In this document: positions 1-15,000 of the stretch, piece by piece
Numbering within the stretch: position 1 is the stretch's first letter
How the letters are laid out: every line of letters begins with the position of its first letter
Translations under genes and position numbers: made by a program
Notes under the pieces: model-generated
Told to the model about the DNA's origin: nothing
Database searches by the model: none
Seen by the model: only the letters and a program-made list of their open reading frames with translations
From: Ophiosphaerella korrae
Taxonomy: Eukaryota; Ascomycota; Dothideomycetes; Pleosporales; Phaeosphaeriaceae
Assembly: GCA_028456385.1 (NCBI GenBank)
Contig: JALNQF010000018.1
Coordinates: forward strand, 248,001 to 312,000
Reading direction: 5' to 3'
DNA: 64,000 bases

Positions 1-2
1 CT

Positions 3-3000
3 TCTGCTGTCAAAGACGAACCAGTTGAAGCGGCGCCACAACCCGAGCCTGTCGTCGAACAACCTGCTGCCGTGCTGGAAGAGCCGATCGAACAACTATC
101 GCAGCCTCCTGCACCCATGGAGGAGGATACTCCAGTATCGTCGAAGAAGTCGAAGAAGAAAGGCAAGAAGGGAAAGTCTGTTGATGTTGATTCGACTACC
201 CTGGATGTCGTGGAGAAATCAACAGAACCTGAAGCCTCTACTGCTGTAGTTGATCTTCCGCTGGTCGAAGAACCTCAAGAGGTACCTCCGCCCCTTGAAA
301 GCACCGAGGAACTTCATCCTGAAGTTACCGAGCAGATCAAGGCTGTTGAAGATCTTCCCGTTTCTACTCCGGAGGAGCCAATCCGTCAAGCTGAGGATCC
401 AGTCATTGATGATGAGTCTACGTCTACTTCGAAGAAAGGCAAAAATAAGGCCAAAAAGGATAAGTCTGTTGATGAATCGAGTGCGATGGATGTCGCTGCA
501 TCGACGGACACTATTGCACCAATTACTGAGTCCGAACAGCCAGCTGAGACAAGCACTGCTGAGCCTAGCATCGACATGGCCCCTACTGCAGTACCCGAAG
601 TCGCTCCAGAAATCGTTGCAGCTTCTTCCGAGCCTACAATGCCCGTATCTGAGCCTCTAGAAGCACCAAGAGTAGTTGAAGATGTAGTCACTCTCATACC
701 GGATACTGTCAGCAGCGAAGTGACAGAACCTATTGCAGAAGAGGAGCCAGCATCCACCTCGAAAAAGAGCAAGAAGAAGAAGGCAAAGAAGGGCAAGTCG
801 CTCGGTACTGAGCCAAATACTTTAATCACCGAAGAGCCTGCACCTCAACTTGAAGGTCCTCTCGAGCCTGAAACTGCAGTCACGGAGCCCATGCCCCAAG
901 TCACTGACATTGAAGGCATTCCTCCTTCGACCGATGCCCAGCCTACTTTAGAACAAGAGCATATCGAGAAGCTAGTGGAGATCGTACCTTCGCTTGCGCA
1001 AGACGAGCCTACTCAAGGCAAGATAGACTCCACCACAGTTGAACCACCTGCGACGGAAGATGCAGAGCCAGTGTCCAAAAAGTCGAAGAAGAAAAAGGCT
1101 AAGAAGGGCAAATCGATCGATGTAACAGAGCCTAGTACTCCTGTTAGCGAGGTTGATATGCAGCTTCAAGCGCCTGCGGAAAAGACAGATGAGCCGGCAC
1201 AACTTGCTGGTGAGCAATCAAACGTAGAAGTCGTGACTCTTGCGGTTATTGAGGACTTGCCTGAGACTTCTCCAGCTGAGAAAGAGGTTGAGAATACTAC
1301 CATAGCTGAGTCTGACACACCTAACCCAGACGTGTCTGTGCCGACGCTGCCTGAGCAGACCGTGGAAGCTGAATCTATGGAACCGGCAACAAAGAAGGGC
1401 AAGAAGATGAAGGATGCTGAAACGTCTGGACAAACCGAAGATGCGGCATCTACTTATATCGCATCTGAACCTCCGCCGGTCGAACAAGTTGCCCCATCTG
1501 CAGAGATTGACAACGAACCGCTTCTAAGACCGACCGCTGAAGTGCCCATCGAATCTTTCGAGACACCCATGGAGAGTGCTGCTATCAACAACGACCTAAT
1601 CCCAACACCAACTACCGAAGTGCCTCTTGAGCGAGAGCTGGCTGCTAATATAAGCCATCTCTCAGAGCCCGTTGACTTCGAAATGCCACTGGAAAGCCCC
1701 ATCGTACAAGATGAGTTTGTTCCCGAGATGCCTCACCCCACGGAGCCAACTACACCACAGCTTGAGGACACAACTGAGAAAGACGAAGCGACTCCGACCT
1801 CAAAGAAAGCTAAGAAGAAGAAGGGAAAGAAGGCGAAATCAATCTCCGAGCCAGAAACTCCTGTGACTGAAGTCGAGTCTTTCATTCCTGGTCCTAGTGC
1901 GCAGGAAAAGGTCGAAGGCACTACTACACCTGTGACAGAGCCAGTCGGCCTTGAAGAGGTTGCTCCCGAACAAGTAGAGACTGCTTCTCGCTCGCTTGAA
2001 GACCAAGACACACAGCAAACTGTAGCTGAGCCCGAAGCAATCGTTCCGGTAACTGAGGAACCTTCACAGAATAACGACATTTCACAAGTCGCTCCAACCC
2101 CAGTTTCAGAGACAGTAGGTGAGCAAGCAGCAGATGCGCCTCTTTCTAAGAAAGACAAGAAGAAGGCCAAGAAGAACAAGAGAGTTTCGATTAGTGACGA
2201 AACACCCCCCATCCTTGGGACGCCAGTCGAAGAACTCCCAAAGGAACTTGAGGTGAAAGAGAATGTCGTTGAAGTACCTACACAGGCAGACTCGGTAGTT
2301 GTTAAAGAACAGGTTGAAGCTCCATCCGTTGAGGTGACTCAGCCTGAGCCCACATTGCCTACAACAGTTCTAGACTATGGCAGTGAACCCCAACCGGACA
2401 ACCTTGCAGCCACGGAGCGCGCCTTGGAAGATCCGCAAACATCTCAAGAGCCAACCAAGGATATAGTAGCTGGACCTGAGCAGATACAACCCGTTGAAGA
2501 TGAGACCACGCCCTCCAAGAAAAGCAAGAAAAAGGGAAAGAAGGGCAAACGCGTGTCCATTGCAGAGAGTGAACCATCTACGCCTGTTGAGACGCCCACG
2601 CAGGAGCTCGAAACTGCACCTCTCGACGAGCAGCCAATTCCCGTTCCTGAAGTACCTACAGAGCCAAGAGAAGAGGCTATCACCACTTCAGTTGATCTGC
2701 AGCCAGAAGTTGCCGCGCCAGTACCTGAGGGATCGAATGACCTTTCTCTTGAAACCACAAAGGAGGAACTGGCACTACCTGAGCCTACTATCATCGAAAA
2801 GCCGCAGCAGATTGAACAGGCCACAGACGAGAAGCAGGCATCTATTCCAAAGAAGGATAAGAAGAAAGCCAAGAAGAACAAGGACATTGCCGTTGCCAAA
2901 CCCTCACCTACTCCAACCACCGTTGCAGAAGAAACAAGCGCTCCAGAGCAGCCCCTTGTTGTACCTGATCCATCCCAGGAAGAAGTCGTGATTGCTTCAA

Positions 3001-6000
3001 TTGATGAGCAGCCTATTGTTCCTCTGGATATTGCTGAAGAGCCAACAGCAACCGATGCCATCAAAGACCCACCAACGGTGGAACAACCTCAGCTTGTCAT
3101 CCCTGCCATCGAGGAAACCGAGCAACCCCAGCAAGCAGTTGCGGAAGAATCGATACCGGTTTCGAAGAAGAGCAAAAAGAAGTCCAAGAAGTCCAAATCT
3201 GTATCGATTGTAGAACCCGAGTCCCTACCTGCCACTCCAATTGAGGAGAAGACAGAGACAGAATTGCGTGTCGAAGAACCTGAAGTTACTACACCTACCG
3301 TTCTTGAAGATGTAACGGCCGAAGTTTCTCGCTCCGAAGAACCCCAAACCACAACGCCTGTCATCACTGAAGATGTTGTATCTGAGCCCCCACTGCCAGA
3401 AGAGCCCAGCCTGCAGGAGCCAGCTACTGAGCAGCCTTCTACGGTTACTGTTTCGGAAGAATCTACCGGACCAGTGTCTAAAAAAGACAAGAAAAAGATG
3501 AAGAAGGCTAAACGTGGTTCCATTGCTGAAAGTGGGACATCCACTCCGATTGAGACACCTTCGGAAACGACAACACAGAACCCATTCGACGTGCAACAGC
3601 ATCCAGACAGATCGACTGTTGAAGATCAGGTGCAAGAAACACCAAAAGCGGAAGAATCAGCTCCTATTCCATCAAGCGTCGAGAATCTTCTGAAGGGTGT
3701 GCCGGAGGAGTTGGTGGTACCAGTCGAAGACAAGCCATCGGAGCTAACAGAAGCAAGTGCACAGCCTACCAGATCGATCGATCAAGTAGCCCGAGACAAG
3801 GTCGCTACTACCCCAGAAGTTGAACAAGCCAACACAACCTTAGATGAACCAACGGTAATCATTGCCCCATCGGCCGGTGAAGTGTCTATCGATGCTACCC
3901 AGGAAGAAACTTCTACGTCAGCCTCCAAGAAGGACAAGAAGAAGGCAAAGAAAGCGGCCAAGCATGGCTCCCTTATCGAGCCTGAGCTTTCATCGCCATC
4001 AGCTACTCTTGAGTCACAATTGGAGAAGCCTAACGACATTGTCTCAGAAACTCAGCCAACTGCTGGCGTTGAAGAAGTGGCTGATATAGCTCCTACTGAA
4101 GACAAGCCTGTCGTGGCTACAACAGAGGTGATCGAGCCTGCGCTTACTAAAACGCAGACTGTCAAGGATGAAACTCAAGAGGAAACCATCTACACCCCAC
4201 TATCGAAGAGCCAAAAGAAGAAGGCGAAGAAAGCTAAGCGTGGATCCATTGTAGACCTTGAGCCCTCAGAGCCGTCAACACCTGTTGAGGAAGTAGCCGA
4301 GAAGACCAAGGAACCCGGTGCGCAAGATCAGCCTCTGGCAGTACCAGCGATCAGCGAAGAACCAGCTGAAGTATTGTCTCAGCCAGCTGTTGAAGAGCAT
4401 GTTGCACCCAGCTTGACAAAGGACGAGAACAACGATCAGCAAACCGTTGTTACGGAGGGTGCAGTGCCAGCAGTGGTTCCTGCAGATGAGCAGATTCCCT
4501 TGGCCGATGAAGTTGGACAACCACCACCTGATGTAGTGCCAATACAAGACAGCGCAACAACTGAGACTGTGCTTCAGCCGGTTGGGGAAACCAAAGCTAC
4601 GGAGCCCGAGGCAGCAGGATCGTCCACACCTTCAAAATCACAGAAGAAAAAGGCAAAGAAGGCGAAGCGCGGATCGATCGCCGAGAGCCAGCCATCTCAG
4701 CCCGCAACCCCTGCTGAGGAACTGCAGAAAGAGCTTGTTCTCGAGGATGAAGTATCTTTGCCTCCTGCTATCGACAAGGCCGCTGTCGAAGTCCAACAAC
4801 CTGAAGATCTTGCTACTGTCCAAACACCGGTCGAGGAGGTTGATGAGTCCCTGTCGACATCGAAGAAGGATAAGAAAAAGTCGAAGAAGGCCAAGCGTAC
4901 ATCTCTTATCGAAGAAGAAGCCTCGCAGCCTGCAACGCCTGTGGACGAACCCTCTAAAGAACTTGCTCCTCCCGAAGAATCCACTAGTGCTCCAGTTGTC
5001 AAAGAGGTGACGAGCGAGCAGCAGCCAGTTGAAGACACGCCAACCACTCCAGCACCGATCGAGACACCTGCAGAGCTTATTTTGGCTGAGGAAGAGACTG
5101 TAGCCGGACCTCTTTCGAAGAAAGACAAAAAGAAAGCCAAGAAGTCCAAGCGCGCATCTGTTGCCGAGGGCGAAGTATCTCAACCTGCCACACCTACAGC
5201 CGAGGTGGACAAGGAGCTTACCATTGAGAGCCAAACTCCGACTCTAGCAGCGACTGATGAGCCACCGAACGAACAGCAGCCAACCCCTGATGAGCCCGCC
5301 ACAAACCAAGTAATTAGTGAATCATCTACTACAACTGTGGTTCCTGGAATTATCGAAGAGCCCAAAAAGCCTTCCAAAAAAGATAAGAAAAAAGGGAAAA
5401 AGCAACAGAAACTATCTGAGAGCGAGTCTTTTTTAGCGCTTGAGACGCCTGAGGAAGCCAACGTTTCTGATACTCAGTCGTCTCCATACCCTTCTATACC
5501 TTCGGAGACACCTTCACTTCTCTCAGGGATACCGACCTCCTATCCCTCCGTTCGCGATATTGAGTTTAATAATAATAGTGGTGAGAGTGTGCGTAATGTG
5601 CAGGTGGAGAGTGCGGAAGTAGTGCCCCAAGAAGTTGAGCAGGATGTGAAGACAGACGCAGTGGATGAGAAAGAGACTGAGCCTAAGCTGGAAGTGGAAC
5701 AGCCGGCTGCGGTGAGCCAGGATCAGGAGTCTGTAGTAGAAGACGTCGACGTTGAGACGTCCAAGAAAACCAAGAAAAATAAAAAAGAGAAGAAGCGTGG
5801 ATCCATTGTAGACGATCCAATCCCTAAGACTTACCCCTCGGTCGATGTTATCGACACAACACCAGCTGAGCCTACGGTAATCGAACAGACAGAGCCAACA
5901 GTCGGAAAGATGGAGACCCAGCCCGAAGAGAAACTTGATGTGGAATCTTCCACACAGGTCGAGGTGCCAGAAGTTCAGTTACCTCCGCCACAACCAGTTG

Positions 6001-9000
6001 AAGAGATCAAAGTAGCTCCAGACGAGATCAAAGTAGCTCCAGACGAGATCAAAGTAGCTCCAGACGAGATCAAAGTAGCTCCAGACGAGATCAAAGTAGC
6101 TCCAGACGAGATCAAAGTAGCTCCAGACGAGATCAAAGTAGCTCCAGACGAGATCAAAGTAGCTCTAGAAGAGGCCGCCGCGCCAACCCCGACTACGCTT
6201 GAAAAGAAGACAGTCAAGAAACACAAATTAGCCGCTTTATTTGAGCAGAAGGCTTCGGAAAATGCGCCCACACCGCCACCCAAGCGAGCTTTATCGGCTA
6301 AGCCAGCCCCTCCTACAAGCACTGTAGCACCGATCGGCGAGTCTTCGAAAGCTATTACCACCAGTGAAGAGGTTTCGATAGCACCAAACGAGCCTGCTCC
6401 TGGTACCGACGAAGTTGTCAAGCCAAGCGAGGAAATTGCGGTACCGCAAGATAATGCAGTGGAAACGACTGTAGCTGAGCCTCAGACAAGTGACCCAATT
6501 GTTGAAGTTCCAGCCGAAACAGCACAGGCGATTGATGCCACCGGAGATCAGCCTGTTGCCGCTCCTGAAGACTTACAGCAGACAACAGAGGTTATTCCCG
6601 ATACTGAGAGCCCTTTACCCAAGAAGAACAAGAAGGGTAAGAAGAGTAAGAAGCAATCTGGTACTGCCACCCCTGCCGAAATAGTACCTGAAGTGGAAAT
6701 TGCACCAGTCGAAAAGCCAACATTAGTCCAAGAGCCGTCACCAGTTGTGGAGCGCGAAGTGCCCGTTGAAGTTCAAGAGACTCTGCCAGAGCATCGAGAA
6801 GACGCTCAGCCACCACAAGAGGCATCATTGAAGATTGAAGAAACTGTTCCCGACCAAGCTCAAGATGTTCTACCTACTATCGAGCCATCTAGCGCGTCCG
6901 AGCCAATTGCCAACGAAATTCCGACTGATGTACCCTCAAAGAAAAGCAAAAAGAAGAACAAAAAGGGCAAGAAGGATTCTGGAAATGCAACACCAGCGGA
7001 GGATGTTGTCCCTGAAGTCCAGGAAGAGATTATCGAGGATGTTACGGCAAAACAGCTAGAGCAGTCAGTCAATGACCCAGTAATTGAACTAATTGAACCT
7101 ACTCCAGCCGTGGAGCTACCGGAATTGCAACAACAAGGTACCGAACCTGTCGTTGCCGACACGGCTATCAACATCCCACAGGAAGATACCTTACCGATCC
7201 CAGATACCCCAAGTGTCGAGATACCGCAGCAAGAGCTCACCCAGCTCATAGTTGAGGCAACGGAGGAAGTCGCCCAGCCCACTGAGGAAAGTTCGAGTGT
7301 CAAGTCTTCTAAAAAAGAAAAGAAGAAGAGCAAGAAGGCAAAGAAAGAGCTGGAGACAGCGACAGCAGCAAGCGCCGACGCCTCAAATACTGTACAGCCA
7401 GAAACCGAAAGACAGCTCGACCCACCTGTTCCTGAGCCTCTCACAGAGTCTGTGCAAGTCGATCAAAGTGCAATCACGTCATCAGCTGAGCCTACTACAA
7501 CCGTTGACACTGTTGAGGTTGCGCAACAAGACGAACCAGTGCCCATCGTGGAAACCGATATTGTAAACAACGTCAAAGCTGGATCCAATGTGAGCATAGG
7601 ACTTCCACACCCTGATGCGGCAGAGAAGAACTTAGATGTCCCCGCACCATCCGTCGAATTGGCCTCTGAAAGTGTGCCCCAAGAGTTCAACACCATCACT
7701 GCACCTGTAGAACAGGAAGTGCAGCGCTCTGAGGAGGTAGTAGACAAGAACCTTTCCGTTGCTAATGCCGAAGACAATCTCGACGTACAGACTGACAATA
7801 ACCGCGCTCTGGATACTTCCAGTATGGAGGCTGTCGAGGTTAGGCCGACTCTTAGCTCAGATACTATCCAAGAGATCCCACTCCAGGAAGAGACCATACC
7901 TCCACTGTCAAAGAAGGACAAGAAGAAGGCAAAGAAAGCCAAAAAATCAAGGACTGCTACACCAATCTCCGAAGATGTCCCTGCTGTGGAGCCCGAATCT
8001 TCTCAGGAGCCAGTGACTACGGATCCAGTAGTCGAAGAAGTTATTGCTGGAAACACACAAGCCACACCAGCTGAGGCGGTACAGGCAGAGCTTGTTGTGG
8101 ATGAACAGCGTGAGCCTGAGCTAGTGGAGCCGCCAACCGCACTTGCCGCCGACCCAGATTCGCTTGTTGATGATTTGGCCCTTCCCACATCTGGAAAGAA
8201 GAAGGGTAAGAAGGGCAAAAAGACAGGAACTGCATCACCTATAGTTCAAGACTTACCCGAGTCAAAGCTAGAAACTATCCAGCAGCCCATTATCGAATCA
8301 ATGGGCGAAAAAGAGGTTGTTATTGAAGATACGCCTGTTACTGCGATTCCGGATGAGTCAACCACTGAAACGAGTCGCGATATTGCACATACCGATACAC
8401 CAGCGAAGGAACCTGAAGCGCCACAAGAGGACTTGACATCCCCTTCAGCCACCAAGAAGAAGAGCAAGAAGAAAAACAAGAACTCCGGGATGGCTACACC
8501 GATCATTGAAGATGCCCTTACTCTAGCTGTTGATGCCTCTCAGGACCTTGAGCCCAAGCTAGAACCACAGCCAGTCCCAATATCTGAGCCAGTAACAACT
8601 GCAGACAACGACGTGGCCCTAGAGGGCTTATCGACGGCCGCGCCAACAGTTCCCATCACTGAACGGTCTGTCGATGCCGAACAGCTCAGGACGCCAGTGG
8701 TAGCCCAAGAAACTGAACTAAACGAGCAAGCCCTGCCTTCGGCTTCAAAGAAGAGCAAAAAGAGGGGCAAGAAATCTGGAAGTGCAACTCCTCTCAGCAA
8801 AGACGCTCCCGAAATACAGCCTGCGACTGATGAACAACTGAAGGATGTAATAAGTACAGACAAAGACCTCGTTCTCACTCCTGATATTAATACTAGTATC
8901 ACCCTGGGGGAAGAACGTGATCTCCCACAGCTTCAGACGGCCATTGAACCAACAGTAGTAGAGCCCGAGATACAGATAGATGATGAGGCATTGTCAACGC

Positions 9001-12000
9001 TCTTGAAGAAGAGCAAAAAGAAGGGAAGAAAGGCAAGCATTGCAACACCAACCAACGAGCCCGACACACAGGCATCAGCTCAGGAAACCCTTCCCTCAAG
9101 CACGGATCTTGCTACAAGCGCACGCGATATTCCAGTACCAGTCGAAGACATCATCCAGGAGCACGAAAAGACAGAAGATATCCCTCCAATCACTGAACCC
9201 GTGGTCGTCAACGAACCTGCTGCCATAGCGCCAGTCGAGCAGGCCAGCAAAGCCGAACCGCAAGTCGAAGATATCATGACTAAAGAAGAGCCAGTTGTCT
9301 TAGATGAGCCCGCACTCGAGAATACCACATCTTTGTCAACAAAAAAGAGCAAGAAGAAGAAAGGCAAGAAATCGGGCCCGTCTACACCAGCTGTAGAGCT
9401 GAGTGATCCCATAGACTCCGTACCAATTTCCAAGGTTGAAGAGATACAATCAACTTTCGTCACCGAAACTGAATCTCAACTACCGCTATCAGCACCTACT
9501 GCCATTGCCGAAGCTTTGCCTGTGGAAAAGAAAGAGGATAGCAACGTCGACAACCCAGAGCTGACAAAATCAACCTCTCTCTCAGAACCTCAAGTGCCCT
9601 CGACCGAAGATCAAACACAAGCAACATTGCCTACCGTCGAGGCCGAAGTTACACGAGATGCAATAGAGCAATCCGCCATCACAGCTGAAGAGATAGGTAC
9701 TACCACAATCGAGGAGCAGACTCAAGAAGCCTCACCAAGTGACCAACCGGCTACGATGCCAAAGGCCAGGAAAGACAAGAAAGCCAAGAAAAGTAAAAAG
9801 CAGTCTGTGCCCCTTGAGACCGTAGATATTGGTGAAATTCCACGTTCGGAAATTTCTGCTCAAACTGAAGCTCAAGCTAGTAACGAAGAACCTATCGAGC
9901 GCACTATTGACCAATCTGCACACCCGATTGAGGCACTGACAGAAGGTGCGGCGTTGCTAGATGACCAGCCAGTGCTTTCTACACCAAGCATTGAATTCGA
10001 TGCATCCAAGCCTGAGCCCTCGGAAGCAGCAGATGACATTCCTCCACTTTTGGCCCAAGAGCAGTACTTCACTGAACAACAACCCGAGCAAACTACTCTA
10101 TCTACTGAGCCAAATGTCGATTCGCAGCCTCGAGAACTCCCGGCTACCGATGTGGTCATGTCAAATGAGCCTGAAGTTGCTAGTATTGCCCCACCTTTGG
10201 ATCGCAAGGCTTCAAAGAAGGCTAAGAAGGGAAAGAAAAGCAAGGATACGTCTCAAGAGCCACTCGACATGAGTGAACAGTCTGTGGCACCTGCCAACGC
10301 CGAACCCGCCGTTATGGAATCAGTTGTGGAGCCATTTGATGCACCTGGCTTTAGTCGACCCGTGGACAAGGAAGTACTTGCAGAACCTGTATCCAACGAT
10401 CTACCCACGCACAAAGTTGATCCCGAGTCTCTCCAGGCCCCTACAACGGAGGAGCTTCCTGTACAACCAACTTCCGAAGCCGTTACTGAGGCGATCATTG
10501 AACCACAAGTGACTGAAGATGAGTGGGGTGCCACTTTCCCCAAGAAGTCAAAGAAGACCAAGGGCAAAGACAAGAAGAACAAATCAGCCGCAGATATCGC
10601 AACACCGGTTGAAGTTATTCCAGAGCCTGCGGTCACATTGGAAAACGTCATCAACGATCCCACAGAACCTGTGACCTCAAAAGAACCCCCACGCGACCAT
10701 CAGCTGGAAGAACTGCAGCTTGAAGGACCTCCTCCAACGGTCGAGGAGTTATCACCTAACACGCAGAGCCTATCAGAAATCCGCTCTTTGCCCGTTGCTG
10801 AGACCCTTCCAAAAGACATCACATCTGCAGTTCAAGAGCCAAACAAAGAGTCTGAGCAGCAACCAATGGAAGTTGACAGCGCAGAGCTAGCACTTTCCCG
10901 CTCTGTCTCTAAGAAGAGCAAAAAGAAGAAGGGGAAGAAAGGCCAGAAACTCATTGACGAAGCCGACAACGAATCCTCCCTACCGGCTACACCTATTAGC
11001 GAGGACCTACCTGTGATTGCGGAGCTACTACCCAGAACAGATCCATTGCTAGCAACCACAGAGGCAATGGCCGAAGCTGAGCAACCTCCATCAACAACCG
11101 CCTTTGAGGAAGCACAACGAAGTATTGAGGTGGAGCCAGTACCTGTAGCTGCCCAGCAGCCCTCTCCAGAGGATTCTCTTGATATCAATACTCTAGCTCT
11201 AGAATCTGCTATCGAAGCTAAAGACGGAAATACAGAGCCTTCTGCAACACTTTCGCCTACTATGCAGGCTGTGCAAGATGAAGCTGTCAACTTGAGGCTT
11301 CGTTCTGAGGCACTCGACCAAGCTGTGGCACTGAACAAACCGCTTGATGCAACTCCTCTTTCTGAGCCAACATCATTCTTTGATATGGTTGGCAAGTTAA
11401 GCAAGGAAGACAAGAAAAAGGGAAAGAAAGCCAAGGGCGCCGCGATCAACTCTGAGCCAACGACTCCTGCGGCTGACACTGAAGCTGCCGTTGAAACGAA
11501 GGACATCGCTGAACAGCGAACCTTACCCGGCATGGCGTCGCTAAAGCAAGGCCCTTTGAGCTTCAATGGACCCTCTGGAAGTCTTGCGCCTATGAAGGAG
11601 ATTCAGCAGCAACCGAATGAGCACACAATCAGCCAGGCAGATCTGCCATCAAATATTTCAGCAAAGCCTCTTGAAGACATCAAGGCAATGCCACTCGAGG
11701 AGTCCAGAGATCCTGTTGAAAACGTCCGACCAGTCTCAATTCCAGAACCTGAAAAGTCATCAGTCGTAGAGCAACTTACGACGAAGAAGGCCGACAAGAA
11801 GGAGAAGAAAAAGATGAAACAAGCAATACAAGCAGACGAAGAGCCGTTGTCAAATACTGCAGAAGTCTTACTCGATCCTTCAGCGGAGGCAAGTAGCCTT
11901 ACTCCAGCCAAACTTACTCCAGCCAAAGAACCATCTGCCATCGAATCTGTGCCTCTTATGGAAGGACCTGAGACTACAACAGGCATCTCAGAATTCCAGG

Positions 12001-15000
12001 AGACGACCAAGGAAGAACAACGGCCAACTATATCCCCTAAGCCGAGCAAGAAAGACAAGAAGAAACAAAAGGAAGCTTCTCTACTTTCTGCGGACGAAGA
12101 AATCTCCAAAGCCGAAGTCAACATGCCTGAGACAATGGCAGAAACACCTGAACCGGTGACGCTCGAGAAGCCTGTTCTAGATCTTGCCGGTATGCGAGAC
12201 GAGTCGATTGATATTCCTAACGTACCGGAAGCCCAAGAGGCCACGCCTGAGGAGACACGGCGGCCTTCATTGCCCCGCAAGTCAAACAAAAAGGATAAGA
12301 AGAAAGCCAAGCAAACCGAGCTTACCTGGAATGAAAACACAGAGCCAGGATCTGATCCAATGCCATTATCTGATGTGGGAAAGGAATCCATTGACCAATC
12401 TATGGTTGAGACTGAAGATTTTGCTCGCCCTCCTGTTTCTGAATCAGAACGACCTGACCAACGAATGGACGAGCCGCTACAACGTGAATTGAGTATAGAG
12501 GATACGACGACCCGAGTTGTTGAGGTCCCCATGGACGTCCTCAACGAACAACCATTCGTATCGCCTACTGAAAAGCCGATTACACCTACGCTCAACGAAA
12601 ATGTTATTGGTCCGGACACGCCGATGGAAGTAGCCGACGTGGACAACGTCTCCATGCAAACAACAGAACTGGCCACTGACCTTGAGCCTCCCAAGACTCT
12701 TGACAGTACAGAGAGACAAGAAGACAGCATTGTCATCGCGCCTAAAGAAGAAACCTTCGTTGCACCTGCTTTAACACGCAAGCAGAGCAAAAAATATAAA
12801 AAGGGCAAGAGAAACACTTTGGCTGATGGCAAAGCTAATAGACAAATCGAAGAGGAAAAGAGTGAAGATGTTGAGATGAAAGACGCCCCACGCGTGGTCG
12901 ACGAATCAGTCGAGTTACAACAACCTACCGTGTCCGAAGCATCTGCTGCGGCTGACCCGCCAGTCAATACTATGCCAGAAGCTACTACAATAGTACCTCA
13001 AGAAGATGAACGCATGAGTGTATCCACAGAAGATGTCGAGACTCAACCTCAAAAACTCTTGCGTGGCTTTGTAGACAAAAATACAACAACCAAGAGTCCT
13101 GTACCCGAAGTCGAAGACGAAGTGAACTCTAGCTCCAAGAAATCCAAAAAGCAAAAGCGAAAGTCCAAGACACCTGACCCAATCGATGAGCCCCAGCCAC
13201 CAACACCAAGGGAAGAACCTTTAGAAGAAACAGTTCCTTCAGAGCTCGTCCCAGTAGACATTCCCAAGGTAGAAACCAAAGAGGAACTGGATGTACCGTC
13301 GAAGAAGAGCAAGAAGGAGAAACGCAAATCAAAAACTCCTGTTGTCTCTGACGCCCCGCAAGTCTCGGTACAACAATTGCTCACTCCCGAACCTAGCGAA
13401 GGAAAGGCTGCAGTCTCTACGATAGAGCTACCCGAGCTCGTAGCCGAATCTGGTCCTGAGGCTACCAAGACATATCGCAAGCCTGAGACGATTGCACAGA
13501 TCTCTGAAGATACACCCCCTGAGTTTGAAATACAGCAGCTCGAGGTTAGCCGAGATCTATCGGAACAGCCAACCACAACAGAATCAGCTACAGAAAATTC
13601 TTCAAGCAATCTCACGCCTGCCGCTAACACTTTGGATGCTGGAGAACCACCGCTCCTGAATAAGAAGACATCAAGAAAGCATAAATTAGCTGCGTTATTT
13701 GAACAGGGAGCTTCCAATGCCAGCCCTATAGCTGAACGAGAGCTAAAGAAAGAGGGAACTAGAAGCGTCAAGAACCTTGCAGAGCAATATGAAAACCAGT
13801 CCAAAGCGGTAACACCCACCCTTCAACCATCCCCTGAAAAACGTTCAATCTCACGAAACGCATCACCAGAACACCATAACGAAGTTTCTCCTGGAAAAGG
13901 TATTGACTTTGCAGGAACCATTGCGGCTGGCCTCAGCTTATCAGGCTTCGATGACAAGTACGTTGTCGACGACTCTAGGTTCCATCGCTCAGCCTCTCCT
14001 CATGCGGTCCGCGATATCACAACAGATGACGACGTTGCAGCCGCGCTAGACAGTGCCAGCTCATCCAAATTTGCGACTCGCGGTTGGACGACTCCATTGT
14101 CATCGCCAAAACTGCGACCCACACGAGAGGCTGAATCTGATACCTTACCACCAATCGAAGTTGCCGTGGCATCAACAGATACTGTTTCGTTTGACCCATT
14201 GGACGCAATCAATGATCCCATCTTCTCAAAACGAAACACATCCCCTGGCATACTCGAGGAAGTCGACCCTGATGAACTAGGATCTAAGCTTAAAATGAAC
14301 AAGAAATCGAAGGGAAAGAAGAAGCGTAAATCTTTACCCGAGTCGCCCATAGATACTCCAGCAGCTGAAGACTTACCAGTCCCCTTCTCTGACAAATCCA
14401 CGGACACTAGAAGTCGAGAGCTTGCACTGGAACTACCCGAGGCGCCTTCGCAAGAACAGCCTATGGCTGATCAACCAAGTGCCGTGTCGGGCAACGACCA
14501 GCGACCTACAGTATCCGAACCAGTCCGAGAAGTACCACTGGCTGCTACACCGACAACAAAGAGTAAGAAGTCAAAGAAAGACAAGAAGCGAGCTTCGGCC
14601 GTGTCGGACAGTGTTGAGTATGCAGCTGCTGAGATTCCGGTGGTTGAAGCTTTCACCAAAGGGCATCCTACTGCTGAGACTCGAGTTGATTCCACCGCCC
14701 GTGACCTCAAACCCGAAGAAATTTTGCCTTCAGCACCTCTGAGTGTAGCACCGATAAATCCAAGCCTACCGACGCTCGGCAACGAGCCTCACGAGTACCC
14801 ATTCCCTCAAACTTCGTTCTCCGAAAAGACAGTAAACAGCAATGTGGTGGCATCTCCAGTATTGGAACAGGAACGACAGGAAGTTGTGGAAGAACCGTCA
14901 AAGAAAAAAGGCAAAAAGAGTAGGAAAGGAAAGGAAAAGGAGACAGAAAGGAGGGAGACTGTTATTGACAGGGAAGAGAAGGCAATACATGCGGGGCAAA

